From: a virus | Virus record (IMG/VR): IMGVR_UViG_3300032893_000001 | Coordinates: 1-64,000 of that record | Reading direction: 5' to 3' (one strand) | Length of the DNA stretch: 64,000 bases | Shown here: positions 15,097-22,912 of the stretch, in pieces | Numbering within the stretch: the stretch's first letter is position 1 | Layout: every line of letters starts with the position of its first letter | Position numbers and translations under genes: made by a program | The notes under the pieces: model-generated | Databases searched by the model: none | The model's input: only the letters and a program-made list of their open reading frames with translations | What the model was told of the DNA's origin: nothing

Positions 15097-16832
15097 GAGT
15101 GGACTCCTTCATCGAGGGTTGGTGAGTTCCACGTGTTCCTCGAGGGGAGTCCCCTCTCCACGCCGGCGTTCGCCTGTTTGGAGTGGCCGACCTCGTCCAA
15201 GAACGCGTTCTTGAGATAGGCAGCCGACAAGGATGTGAATAGCTCGTTCACGTGGGCCTGTGCAAGTTTCTTGAGACTACCGTCGGAAAGACCGGAGCGA
15301 TCGATCATGTCCTGCACTTCAGGAACGAGATGAAGAATCGCTTGGCGATAGCCGTTGTACGCACTCCCAATCTTACGCAGCAGATCTGACGAATGGGAAG
15401 AATCTGTTTTTCGGGCTACCGGCGACCCCTTCCCAATGATGACCAAAACCCGCTTCTCGATGGCAGGTCCGAAGGCAGATCGATCGGAAAGAAGCGGGAG
15501 AAGCAGCTTCGCGAGCGCGGAGTGAAAGAGGTCGGAACGAAGGGAAACGGGGTCCGTTTCTTCGCTCTTTGGAAAGACGACTCCACGTTGCTCGAGATCG
15601 TCCGCGACGTCTTTTTGACCTCCGCGAACGAGGATGATCCGCTGGAACTCCTTCGGTCGAAGAACCATACCGAGCCCAGTGGTCGTAGAGAGCGCTTCAC
15701 CAAGCGGACGCGACGCAAGCGCATCGAGCACCTCCTCGGGTAGATCCGGCTCGTGACGAGTGAGCAGCGGAACAGCCTTGCCAGCGAACTGCGAGGGGAC
15801 CGTGTCTTTCACGATCTCGCTCTTCTTCAGCTTCGCGGCTTTCCCGAGGAAGGCCATCTTGAACGCGTCTTCTTCAGAAGCGCTCGCAGTCTTTTCTTCT
15901 TGTTCGTCTTCTTCGACGTACCCGAGCTTCTCTGCGATTTCCGCTGAGGGCAACGACCACAATTTGCTCTCGCCGTCGGCGATCTTCATCATCACCTTCG
16001 CCGTCTTGTCGGCACCGATGAAGACGAAGCTGATGTCGAAGAACTTCGGGTAGTCGTTGTAGACGAAGACCTTTCGTCCGTCGGACAAGATCTTGTTCAT
16101 CGAGCCGCGCGCGTGCTCGCAGTAGTCGGCGCGCGTGATCGACAAGCCGCGGATGCCCTTGCCGTTCTTCGCCTTGAGCTGCTTGTGAACCTCGAGGATT
16201 GCCTCTCCGGGCGTACGATGACGATCCTTCTTGAACGTCGCCATCGCCTTTCGGTACGCCTCCCAGTCGAGGCAGATCGAACACGTATCGAAGGGAACCT
16301 TGCAGCCCATCGAAACGTCCGGGAAGTGTCCGGCCTTGAGTTTGTCCCAGACGCCCGTACCGCCGAACTGGTCGCACTTGTCCTTGTCGACGCGGGTGAC
16401 CAATTCGACGCGCTTCATCCGGTTGTTCCAGAGAGCGAGCTCGACTTCTCCGAAGGCGCGCGTCGCGTCCTTGTTCCGATGGTGCGCGTACGGGTGCGCC
16501 AAGTAGAACGTCGGGTAGCCGTAGCCCCACGTCTTGGCCTTCTCGCGATCAAGCAGCGGATTGCCGCTCCAGTCATCCGGAGCGTGGATGAGCGCAGCCT
16601 CGGGGAAGTAGTCGCCGTTGACGTTCGAGCCCCAGAACTCGCCAGCACCCATCGCGTTCAGCAGAACGTACTGCGCGTCGCTGCGTGGACGAAGCGTGTG
16701 GATGTAACGAACGACTTCCGGCAACAAGTCAGGAGACGCGACCTTCTCGAGGTACTCATCGGCACGCGTGAACAGCGGGATCGCCGCTGGCCCGTACGCC
16801 GCATGACTCGAGAAGAAGCTCGTCTTGATCAT
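15093..16832 (-). CDS. Probable prohead maturation protease with zinc site, 579 aa
   Basis: The N-terminal 250 residues look like a phage prohead protease. SNVNGDYFPEAAL (residues 69-81) resembles the N-x-NGxxYP start of these folds. PTFYLAHPYAHHRNKDA offers the catalytic His (H113, or H117/H118). DVSMGCKV supplies a candidate nucleophile, S174. A zinc site is likely from C184-x-x-C187 and Y-C237-E-H239. The C-terminal half carries the motifs EKTASASEEDAFKMAF and SLKKLAQAHVNELF and is helical. It sits next to scaffold-like and capsid genes, the expected place. The match is by pattern only; a role as an inactive core protein is the main alternative. Confidence 0.5.
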   Translation of the reverse strand: MIKTSFFSSHAAYGPAAIPLFTRADEYLEKVASPDLLPEVVRYIHTLRPRSDAQYVLLNAMGAGEFWGSNVNGDYFPEAALIHAPDDWSGNPLLDREKAKTWGYGYPTFYLAHPYAHHRNKDATRAFGEVELALWNNRMKRVELVTRVDKDKCDQFGGTGVWDKLKAGHFPDVSMGCKVPFDTCSICLDWEAYRKAMATFKKDRHRTPGEAILEVHKQLKAKNGKGIRGLSITRADYCEHARGSMNKILSDGRKVFVYNDYPKFFDISFVFIGADKTAKVMMKIADGESKLWSLPSAEIAEKLGYVEEDEQEEKTASASEEDAFKMAFLGKAAKLKKSEIVKDTVPSQFAGKAVPLLTRHEPDLPEEVLDALASRPLGEALSTTTGLGMVLRPKEFQRIILVRGGQKDVADDLEQRGVVFPKSEETDPVSLRSDLFHSALAKLLLPLLSDRSAFGPAIEKRVLVIIGKGSPVARKTDSSHSSDLLRKIGSAYNGYRQAILHLVPEVQDMIDRSGLSDGSLKKLAQAHVNELFTSLSAAYLKNAFLDEVGHSKQANAGVERGLPSRNTWNSPTLDEGVHS

Positions 16833-17419
16833 TCGCGGCCGGACGGCACGTGGAAGTACTCGCTTCCGCCACGACCGTGCTCTCCTTCCGGGCGACGACG
16901 GGTAGCTTGCTGCTGCTCCCGCATGTGCGCCTTGGTGCCCTCCATCACGCCGCCGCCGGCGCTGTGAAGAAAGGCTTCGCCGATCTCCGACTCGGGAAGA
17001 GCCTTGCGGTGCGACAGCGCTTCGATGAGCGCGCCACCAGCGCTGTCCGGGCGCAACATCATCATGCGGCGCATGTACGTACCCGCGATCATCGGGTCCT
17101 TGGTGAACTCCGGATTGATCGTGCGCAGAGAGCTGAAGGACTCGTTGAACTCCTTCGGGCGCGTCGCCAGGAACTCGTGCAGGTCCGCGTTGAATGAAGA
17201 TCCCATCATCGCTCGGAAGTCACGACCCTTGGTGACTGCATCCCAAATCTTCGAAGCGGCGACGCCAGCACCTGCGATCGCGGCGCCGGCGACGGCGGTT
17301 CCCGCACCGGTTGCGGCCGCTCGACCGACCTGCTGCCCGAATCCACGAAGACCATCGAGCGGACCCGCCGCCGTCTTCGTCCCGTGCTTCTCCGCCAAGT
17401 ACTTCTCGAGAGGGTTCAT
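16829..17419 (-). CDS. Small virion protein with hydrophobic glycine-rich helix, 196 aa
   Basis: The family is unknown. It begins MNPLEKYLAEKHGTKTAAG, which contains the K-T-A motif shared with other virion proteins here. A Gly/Ala-rich hydrophobic stretch lies at about residues 32-58 (AAATGAGTAVAGAAIAGAGV) and could be a membrane helix. The rest is helical (FNADLHEFLATRPKEFNESF) with a basic, Gln/Arg-rich C-terminus. It overlaps the protease-like gene by 4 bases (ATGA). A core or ejected protein is plausible. Confidence 0.58.
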   Translation of the reverse strand: MNPLEKYLAEKHGTKTAAGPLDGLRGFGQQVGRAAATGAGTAVAGAAIAGAGVAASKIWDAVTKGRDFRAMMGSSFNADLHEFLATRPKEFNESFSSLRTINPEFTKDPMIAGTYMRRMMMLRPDSAGGALIEALSHRKALPESEIGEAFLHSAGGGVMEGTKAHMREQQQATRRRPEGEHGRGGSEYFHVPSGRE

Positions 17420-17425
17420 GTTGCC

Positions 17426-18733
17426 TCAGTAGCCCATGGGGAAGGGGTAGCCGCTGTACTGGTACGCGAGCTCTTGGCTCTTTTGCTGATACTCCGGCGT
17501 GCCGGGAATGAACGACTTCAGTGTCTGGCCGACAGGAGAAGCGCCGAGCGCAGAGAGGTGCTGCGCGCCGCGGACCGCAGCGAGTCCACCGATAGCGTGC
17601 GGAATATGCGTGACCGCTCCGCCAGCGATTCTGCCCATGGTCTCGGCCGCGGAGCTTCCGGGGCCGAAAAGCAGGTCGCCCACGGCCCTACCGCCTTTTC
17701 CCACGAGCTTTCCGCCCTCCTCGAAGGTGTCAACCACACTTCGAAGCAGGCCAGGACGCGGCATTTTCGGTGCGGCCTCCTTCACGCCAGCGATCTCCGC
17801 CAGCTTGTCGTAGAAGGCCGAAACGCGCTCCGGCGTCGCCTTGCGCAAGAAGCTCACGGTCTCGTCCAACGCGAGCTTGGTCTGCTCTCGGGTCTCGCGG
17901 ACCGCCGCGAGCTTGTCGAGCGTCTCGCAGAACTCGGTCATCGTCACGACGAGCGGATGCTGCTCGTTGACCATCCGGTGCTCGCTGGCGGTCTTGCTGA
18001 TCGAGTCGTCGACGTCGATGAGGGTGCGGAAGACCTCCTCCTGCACGAGGCGCGGTCCGATCATCTCGAATGCCGTCTTGACATAGAGGGGGTCAGCGAC
18101 GAACGGCGCCCACGCCTGAACCACCTCCCCGAGCGTCGTGCCCGACATGGCCGCCTGCTTGACGTGCCCGTAGAGCTGCTCCGCGAGGTCCATGTACATG
18201 CCCTCGAGACCGCTGAGGACCGACGTCTCGTGCTCGTAGAGCGACGCAAGCTTGTCCTTCAGCTCGATCACTTCCCCGAACGGGTTGTGCTGCACCATCG
18301 CCGCTTCGGGGCGAGAGAGTGCCGAAGCGAATGCCTCTTCGGCTGCGGCCGACGCGACCTTCGTCTCCGCCGGAGGTGACGCGTAGTCGAGCATCCCACG
18401 GTCGTAAGTCGACCCACCTCCGCCATCGTTCAGGTCCTGAAGGACCGCGGCCGGATCTGCCGGGCCGCCCTGGAACTCGATGACGCGATGGGGCGAGCCT
18501 TCTTTCTTGAACTCGGTCAAGTACGCGGTCGTGTTGGCGAACTCGACGACGCGACGAACTTGCTCCGGAGAAAGCCCCGCGTGCTTGACGGTCTCGACCA
18601 CTGCTTGCGTCAGGTCACCGTCGCCGCGCGTGTAGAGATCGGCTGCTTTCTTGCCGAAAGCTTCGAGCTCTTCTCCCGAAATCGGACGAGCGTGCGATTG
18701 TTGAAGGAGGCTCTGAAACGGAAGGTCGTGCAT
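17426..18733 (-). CDS. Virion protein with repeated K-x-A motifs, 435 aa
   Basis: Family not recognised. It is largely helical, with at least seven motifs of the K-(T/L/V/K)-A kind: GKKAADLY, TKVASAAA, KDKLASLY, YVKTAFEM, SKTASEHR, LDKLAAVRE, YDKLAEIAG. The C-terminal third is Gly-rich and hydrophobic (GGKLVGKGGRAVGDLLFGPG, IGGLAAVRGAQHLSALGA). It is the first of a leftward run that leads through the protease-like and capsid genes. Only 35 bases separate it from the divergent gene at 18769. A portal-proximal core or ejection role is possible; no enzyme motif is seen. Confidence 0.58.
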   Translation of the reverse strand: MHDLPFQSLLQQSHARPISGEELEAFGKKAADLYTRGDGDLTQAVVETVKHAGLSPEQVRRVVEFANTTAYLTEFKKEGSPHRVIEFQGGPADPAAVLQDLNDGGGGSTYDRGMLDYASPPAETKVASAAAEEAFASALSRPEAAMVQHNPFGEVIELKDKLASLYEHETSVLSGLEGMYMDLAEQLYGHVKQAAMSGTTLGEVVQAWAPFVADPLYVKTAFEMIGPRLVQEEVFRTLIDVDDSISKTASEHRMVNEQHPLVVTMTEFCETLDKLAAVRETREQTKLALDETVSFLRKATPERVSAFYDKLAEIAGVKEAAPKMPRPGLLRSVVDTFEEGGKLVGKGGRAVGDLLFGPGSSAAETMGRIAGGAVTHIPHAIGGLAAVRGAQHLSALGASPVGQTLKSFIPGTPEYQQKSQELAYQYSGYPFPMGY

Positions 18734-18768
18734 CCGGCACTCCAGTCGTGAGATAGCTAAGGAATAGC

Positions 18769-19515
18769 ATGGGCTCTTCGAGCAAGGGAAGGCAACGAAC
18801 CGACGACGACCTGCTGACCAAAAAAGAGGCAGCCGAGCACCTCGGGGTTTCGAACGCGATCATTCGCCGCCTGGTCTCTCAAGGCGTTCTCGAGGTCGTA
18901 CAGGTTCGTGGCAAGCAGTACTTCTACCTCTCCGACGTGAACGCAGCCGCGCACGTTCTCTCGCGTGGGATCAACGTCGTCACCGCCAACCAAAATGCGC
19001 TGCGAGCTCTGGCGGGGATCAGCCGGCTCGAGCGACGTCTCAACGACATCGCCTTCGTTTTCGGAACGCGGTACGACACTCCGCCGTTGAACGAAGATCG
19101 TGTTCTGAAGACGTGGGAGAAAGTACACGAGTCCTTGCACCTTCGCTTCGACGCCTTGACCGCCTCCGAAGTGATGGAGTGGGCGCGCTTCTTCTACGAG
19201 ATCGACACCGGATTCCTTTTCCTGGCGAGCCACGTCCTCGAGACGGATGAGCCCTGGGAGCCGTTTGTGCAGCTCGCGAATCTCATTCGAAGGAACGCGC
19301 CCGAGTACCCGCTGCCCGAAGTGCGTGTCGCCTACAACTACTTCGCGGCTGCTGCTCGCTTCATGGAGAACTGCGCCTACCTGCACTGCCGACAAGCCAA
19401 GGGGCCGCGAAAAGCAGACCGGATTTTTCCGACCGTCGATGGCGACCTCGTCAGCTCCTTGCTCAGCCTGATTCACCTTGCCGACAGCAAGGACCCGAAG
19501 TCCGCCGTGCACTAG
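18769..19515 (+). CDS. MerR/excisionase-type HTH DNA-binding protein, 248 aa
   Basis: The start is ATG 18769 with TAAGGA upstream. Residues about 15-60 are a winged helix-turn-helix of the MerR or excisionase kind (LLTKKEAAEHLGVSNAIIRR, then LVSQGVLEVVQVRGKQYFYL, then SDVNAA). The remaining 185 residues are helical and unrecognised. The gene runs against the surrounding virion genes and ends tail-to-tail with the terminase, sharing the bases CTAG as both stop codons. It could be a regulator of the late genes. A terminase small subunit is the other reasonable idea, since those have an N-terminal HTH and sit next to the large subunit. Confidence 0.7.
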   Translation: MGSSSKGRQRTDDDLLTKKEAAEHLGVSNAIIRRLVSQGVLEVVQVRGKQYFYLSDVNAAAHVLSRGINVVTANQNALRALAGISRLERRLNDIAFVFGTRYDTPPLNEDRVLKTWEKVHESLHLRFDALTASEVMEWARFFYEIDTGFLFLASHVLETDEPWEPFVQLANLIRRNAPEYPLPEVRVAYNYFAAAARFMENCAYLHCRQAKGPRKADRIFPTVDGDLVSSLLSLIHLADSKDPKSAVH

Positions 19516-21308
19516 CCCTGATTCACCGGGCCAGAGTAGACCGACATCATCGGCCCGCGGTTCTGATCTTCACGCAGCGGCGCGATGATGTCGGGACGCG
19601 GGAACTTGATGCACGAGGCGAGGAAGCAGTAGAGCAGGGAGTGGAAAGAGTCGTCCGGCCTGTCGGGGCCGTGGTCGTACTGGATCATTCGGAGCGTCTC
19701 GTTGTACTCCGAGTGGATGTTGCACATGTCCTGCGCGAACGGCTGCTTGAACTCCTCCCAGCGAGGAAACTCGAAGACGTTGCTGCGCTTGATCGCGTTG
19801 AAGATGTCGCTCATCACCTCGGTACGAAAGACCTTGTAGCGGCGCAACTTCGCGTCGAACTCGACCTTGCGCTTGGCACGCGCCATGTACTGAAACTTCG
19901 CAAGACGGTTCGGACCAAACTTGCGGGTGAGGTGGTCGTTGCGGTCGAAGCCGCCACCGTAGTCGGCGCCGATGATGAGCACACGGAAGTCGTTCAAGAT
20001 CTCATCGAGCGTACGAAGCTGGAGCTGCGGATCGAGCTCGACGCCCGTGAAACGATGCATGTAGATGACGCGGAACTTCATGTTTACGTACGTGCCGAGT
20101 GTCAGCACGGTGTACGTGTTCTCGCCCGTACCCCAATCGAGACCGGCGAAGACTGGATTGTCGACGGCCTTCTCCTTGTACTTCTCGAGAGTGTCCGGAT
20201 GCATCGTGATGTCCGACCGGCAGCACGCCTGCACCTGCGCCATCGTGAGCGGTCGCATGCCTGAGTCGTACGAGAGCCCGAGAACCTCGTTGTAGAACTT
20301 GTCACGAGGATAGCGCTCGTAGTCGAGAAGAATCTCTTCCCACGGCTTCCACGGAACCATGAGCTGCGGAATGCGGTAGCTCTCGAACGGCGCGTTCTCG
20401 ACCTGCCCCGCCCAGACCGCATCTGGATGCTGCGCGTAGATCTGGCCTCCGCACTTCTCGCAGATGAGGCTCGTCCTGCCGATGTTTCGTTCACCGAGGA
20501 TGTTCCAGTAGCGACCACCTTCTCCTCCGTGATGATCGCACGGAACCATCCACTCGCCCTGTGTCGACTGCTGCGCGCGGTAGTACTCGATGTTGTTGTC
20601 GAGACTCTTCGGAGTACCGGCGTAGACGAACTGCCGCCATCGCTTGGGTGCGTGACCCGTGCACTGCTCGATGACAGGAACGTTGTCCGAGAGAATGTCC
20701 TGGAACTCGTCGAGCAGTAGCATCCATGCAGGGATACCGCGGGTGCGGTCTGCGTTGAGGAAGGCGTTGCGCAACGTGATCTTCGACCAGTTGCTGAACT
20801 GCTTCTCGAAGACGTTCTGCGAGAGTGCACGGTTAGTGAAGCCACGCAGAATGTCGCTGGTCTCGATCGGCTCCTTCAGACGATCTGTCGAGAACGTCTT
20901 GGTCTGCGTCGACGTCGGGGAGACGTAGAGGACCTTGAAAGAGGGGACCAGGCAGCAGTACGCGATCGCGCGGTTGCCAAGAAGAGTGGACTTCTCGACC
21001 TGACGGCCCGTGCAGAGAAGGATGCGTCGCGACGACGTGTCGTACGGCATTCGAAGATGACGCCGGCCTTCGAAGGAGAAGTTCTTGAAGCCGGGAAGAC
21101 CATCCTCCCGAGGCATGCGAAAGGCCGCCTCGGTGAACTGGGAAATCGTGACGGACAGACGTCGATCGACAGGCCCCTTCTTCTCGAGTCCATCGAAGAT
21201 GTTTTCGACGACTACAGGCTCCGCAAAGAAGGCAGCCTCCTCGGCGCTGTCATCGAGCGGGTCCTCGTCGACGCTCGGCTCCGACTGCTCTACAGTCTCA
21301 TCAACCAA
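19512..21308 (-). CDS. Terminase large subunit (packaging ATPase-nuclease)
   Basis: The start is TTG 21308 with GGAGGA 5 bases upstream. The ATPase domain shows a Walker A-like loop GRQVEKST (residues 101-108), and Walker B with catalytic Glu in MLLLDEFQD (D200, E201). A CDHH...CEKCGG cysteine/histidine pair near 257-287 suggests a zinc site. The RNase H-like nuclease shows three acidic sites: D391 in GLDWGTG, D449 in IIGADYGGG, and D552/D553 in PDDSFHSLLY. At 598 residues it has the normal length. It drives DNA into the prohead and makes the packaging cuts. Confidence 0.93.
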   Translation of the reverse strand: MVDETVEQSEPSVDEDPLDDSAEEAAFFAEPVVVENIFDGLEKKGPVDRRLSVTISQFTEAAFRMPREDGLPGFKNFSFEGRRHLRMPYDTSSRRILLCTGRQVEKSTLLGNRAIAYCCLVPSFKVLYVSPTSTQTKTFSTDRLKEPIETSDILRGFTNRALSQNVFEKQFSNWSKITLRNAFLNADRTRGIPAWMLLLDEFQDILSDNVPVIEQCTGHAPKRWRQFVYAGTPKSLDNNIEYYRAQQSTQGEWMVPCDHHGGEGGRYWNILGERNIGRTSLICEKCGGQIYAQHPDAVWAGQVENAPFESYRIPQLMVPWKPWEEILLDYERYPRDKFYNEVLGLSYDSGMRPLTMAQVQACCRSDITMHPDTLEKYKEKAVDNPVFAGLDWGTGENTYTVLTLGTYVNMKFRVIYMHRFTGVELDPQLQLRTLDEILNDFRVLIIGADYGGGFDRNDHLTRKFGPNRLAKFQYMARAKRKVEFDAKLRRYKVFRTEVMSDIFNAIKRSNVFEFPRWEEFKQPFAQDMCNIHSEYNETLRMIQYDHGPDRPDDSFHSLLYCFLASCIKFPRPDIIAPLREDQNRGPMMSVYSGPVNQG

Positions 21309-21598
21309 TGTTTCCTCCGCAGAAGACTGACGACCCGTACACGCTCTTGCAGAACGTGCTCGGCTCCTTGGGAAGAGCCGGAGGGGGATTTCGTCAGGAT
21401 GTTCTTGTCGACACCGAAGATCAAGAACTTCGGGTCACGGTAGGGTTGACGGATTCCATTCCGAAGCCCGCCCGAGACGCTCTTCGCACCTACCTGCGCG
21501 AGTACGCGAAGGAGTCTGGGTGGTGCGTCAAAAACATCAGTCTGAAGCGCGCCTACGTTCGCTTCAGGTTGCGCAAGGCATCCGACAAGGATTCGTGA
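21308..21598 (+). CDS. Small protein divergent from terminase, 96 aa
   Basis: The reading frame has normal amino-acid composition and fills a stretch that no minus-strand gene explains. It has a helix near residues 9-25 (DPYTLLQNVLGSLGRAGG), a strand-rich centre (DVLVDTEDQELRVTVGLTDS) and a basic C-terminus (NISLKRAYVRFRLRKASDK). The ATG at 21308 shares one base pair with the TTG start of the terminase on the other strand. No ribosome site is visible, so the start is uncertain. Its last 46 bases overlap the 3' end of the leftward gene at 21553. The function is unknown. Confidence 0.5.
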   Translation: MFPPQKTDDPYTLLQNVLGSLGRAGGGFRQDVLVDTEDQELRVTVGLTDSIPKPARDALRTYLREYAKESGWCVKNISLKRAYVRFRLRKASDKDS

Positions 21599-21981
21599 AG
21601 CTTCTCGTAGAACTTCTCGACGAAGCCTTCCGGGTTGAGCGTGTTCCCTGCGAAGCCGTAGGCACGCATCCACCAAGAGTCGATGCCGAGCTCCTTGATG
21701 TGAGCTGCCTTCAGCCGCGGGTAGCTGACCTTGAAGTAGTTGCGCGCGACTTCGTCCAGGCACTCCGGGAAGGACCCCTCCCAATAGCCGACGTAGTCCG
21801 CGACGCCGCTCTTCGGAAGAAAGAAGTGGAACACGAAGTCGTCGTCGATGATTGCAACCTCGGCGACGAAGCTCGAGTACTTCTCGATACGCACGAAGTT
21901 CGGAGGCGCGATGCCGAGCTGCGGTTCTTTCGAGATGACGTCCGGGACGTCATTTCCCTGCACTTCGTAGGATTCATTCAT
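21553..21981 (-). CDS. Unknown virion-block protein, 142 aa
   Basis: This is a compact alpha/beta protein of unrecognised family: FVRIEKYSSFVAEVAIIDDD, then FVFHFFLPKSGVADYVGYWE, then CLDEVARNYFKVSYPRLKAA and a C-terminal helical pair ending VEKFYEKLHESLSDALRN. It overlaps the end of the upstream gene by 8 bases, so it is probably translationally coupled and belongs to the leftward virion operon. No catalytic motif is seen. Confidence 0.65.
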   Translation of the reverse strand: MNESYEVQGNDVPDVISKEPQLGIAPPNFVRIEKYSSFVAEVAIIDDDFVFHFFLPKSGVADYVGYWEGSFPECLDEVARNYFKVSYPRLKAAHIKELGIDSWWMRAYGFAGNTLNPEGFVEKFYEKLHESLSDALRNLKRT

Positions 21982-22912
21982 GGGGATCTTTCTCCGTCAC
22001 GACAGACGCAAGATCCACCGTATGCTCTCCGTTGCTGACTGCCAAGACGTACGGCATCTTCTGCGTGTCGGTGCGAAGAGTGATCGCCTCGAGCTGCGCT
22101 CGCAGGCTGTCCTCCGGACGCTCTTTCTGCTCGTTGAGCTCACCGAGCATCTTGATGCTGTGCGTCCAGTTGAGCGCGCGACGGTCCGCATCCGGAACGC
22201 GCGAGATGGATTCCTCGTAGACACGGAGAATCATCATCGCGCGCGAGTACGACATCGCGGTGCTGATGTCGATATTGGCAGGCATCATGCCCAAGGAGAT
22301 CTGCCCAAGCAACGCAGAGAAGTGCGAGCGCGGCGTGTTGGCAGCAATCCAACGCGGGTCGCTGTAAAGACTCGAGCTCAACGCCTTGCCCTGCAACTCG
22401 ATCTCTTTGTTGCTGCTCTCCTTGGCGCGCAGGTAGCGAAGCTTGATGATGCCGCGGAGCTCCGTCGTGTCGACGAGCCGCACGTCCCAGTAGAACCAGC
22501 GGTACCGCTCGACCGCCGCGGGCGTCGCGTCGGGAACGTAGTAGTAGCGTCGAAGCTGATCTGCGATGGCGTTCGCAGGCGCTTCGAAGATGAGCGCTAC
22601 CTCGATGAACTCCTTGGCGCGCGCGTTATCGAGGATGGAGTACATCGGGGCCATCTCTCGAGGATCTCCTTGGAAGAGCTCGAGGACGCCTGCATCTCGT
22701 ACCAAGTTGAACGAGTCGCAGTGCCGCCTGCTCCTCGGGTTGAACCCGTCCGGCAGTGCATTGAACTGCTGACGGAGGCCATTCAGGTACGCGTCGCCGA
22801 GGCAGTCGAGCCCTTGAGCTTCGAGGATTCCGCGGATCTCGGCGTTGTCTCGTTCGGGGTTGTCGAGGAGCAGGTAGCGGATGTACCGCTCGCAAGGGCT
22901 GTGTCGGATCAT
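21974..22912 (-). CDS. Unknown virion-block protein, 312 aa
   Basis: The protein is mainly helical and soluble. The N-terminus (CERYIRYLLLDNPERDNAEI, then LGDAYLNGLRQQFNAL) could be a small HTH-like helical domain; the middle has ERYRWFYWDVRLVDTTELRG. The start ATG overlaps the upstream stop by one base (TAATG). Lying in the operon between a large virion protein and the terminase, it might help packaging or vertex assembly, but nothing in the sequence proves it. Confidence 0.65.
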   Translation of the reverse strand: MIRHSPCERYIRYLLLDNPERDNAEIRGILEAQGLDCLGDAYLNGLRQQFNALPDGFNPRSRRHCDSFNLVRDAGVLELFQGDPREMAPMYSILDNARAKEFIEVALIFEAPANAIADQLRRYYYVPDATPAAVERYRWFYWDVRLVDTTELRGIIKLRYLRAKESSNKEIELQGKALSSSLYSDPRWIAANTPRSHFSALLGQISLGMMPANIDISTAMSYSRAMMILRVYEESISRVPDADRRALNWTHSIKMLGELNEQKERPEDSLRAQLEAITLRTDTQKMPYVLAVSNGEHTVDLASVVTEKDPHE

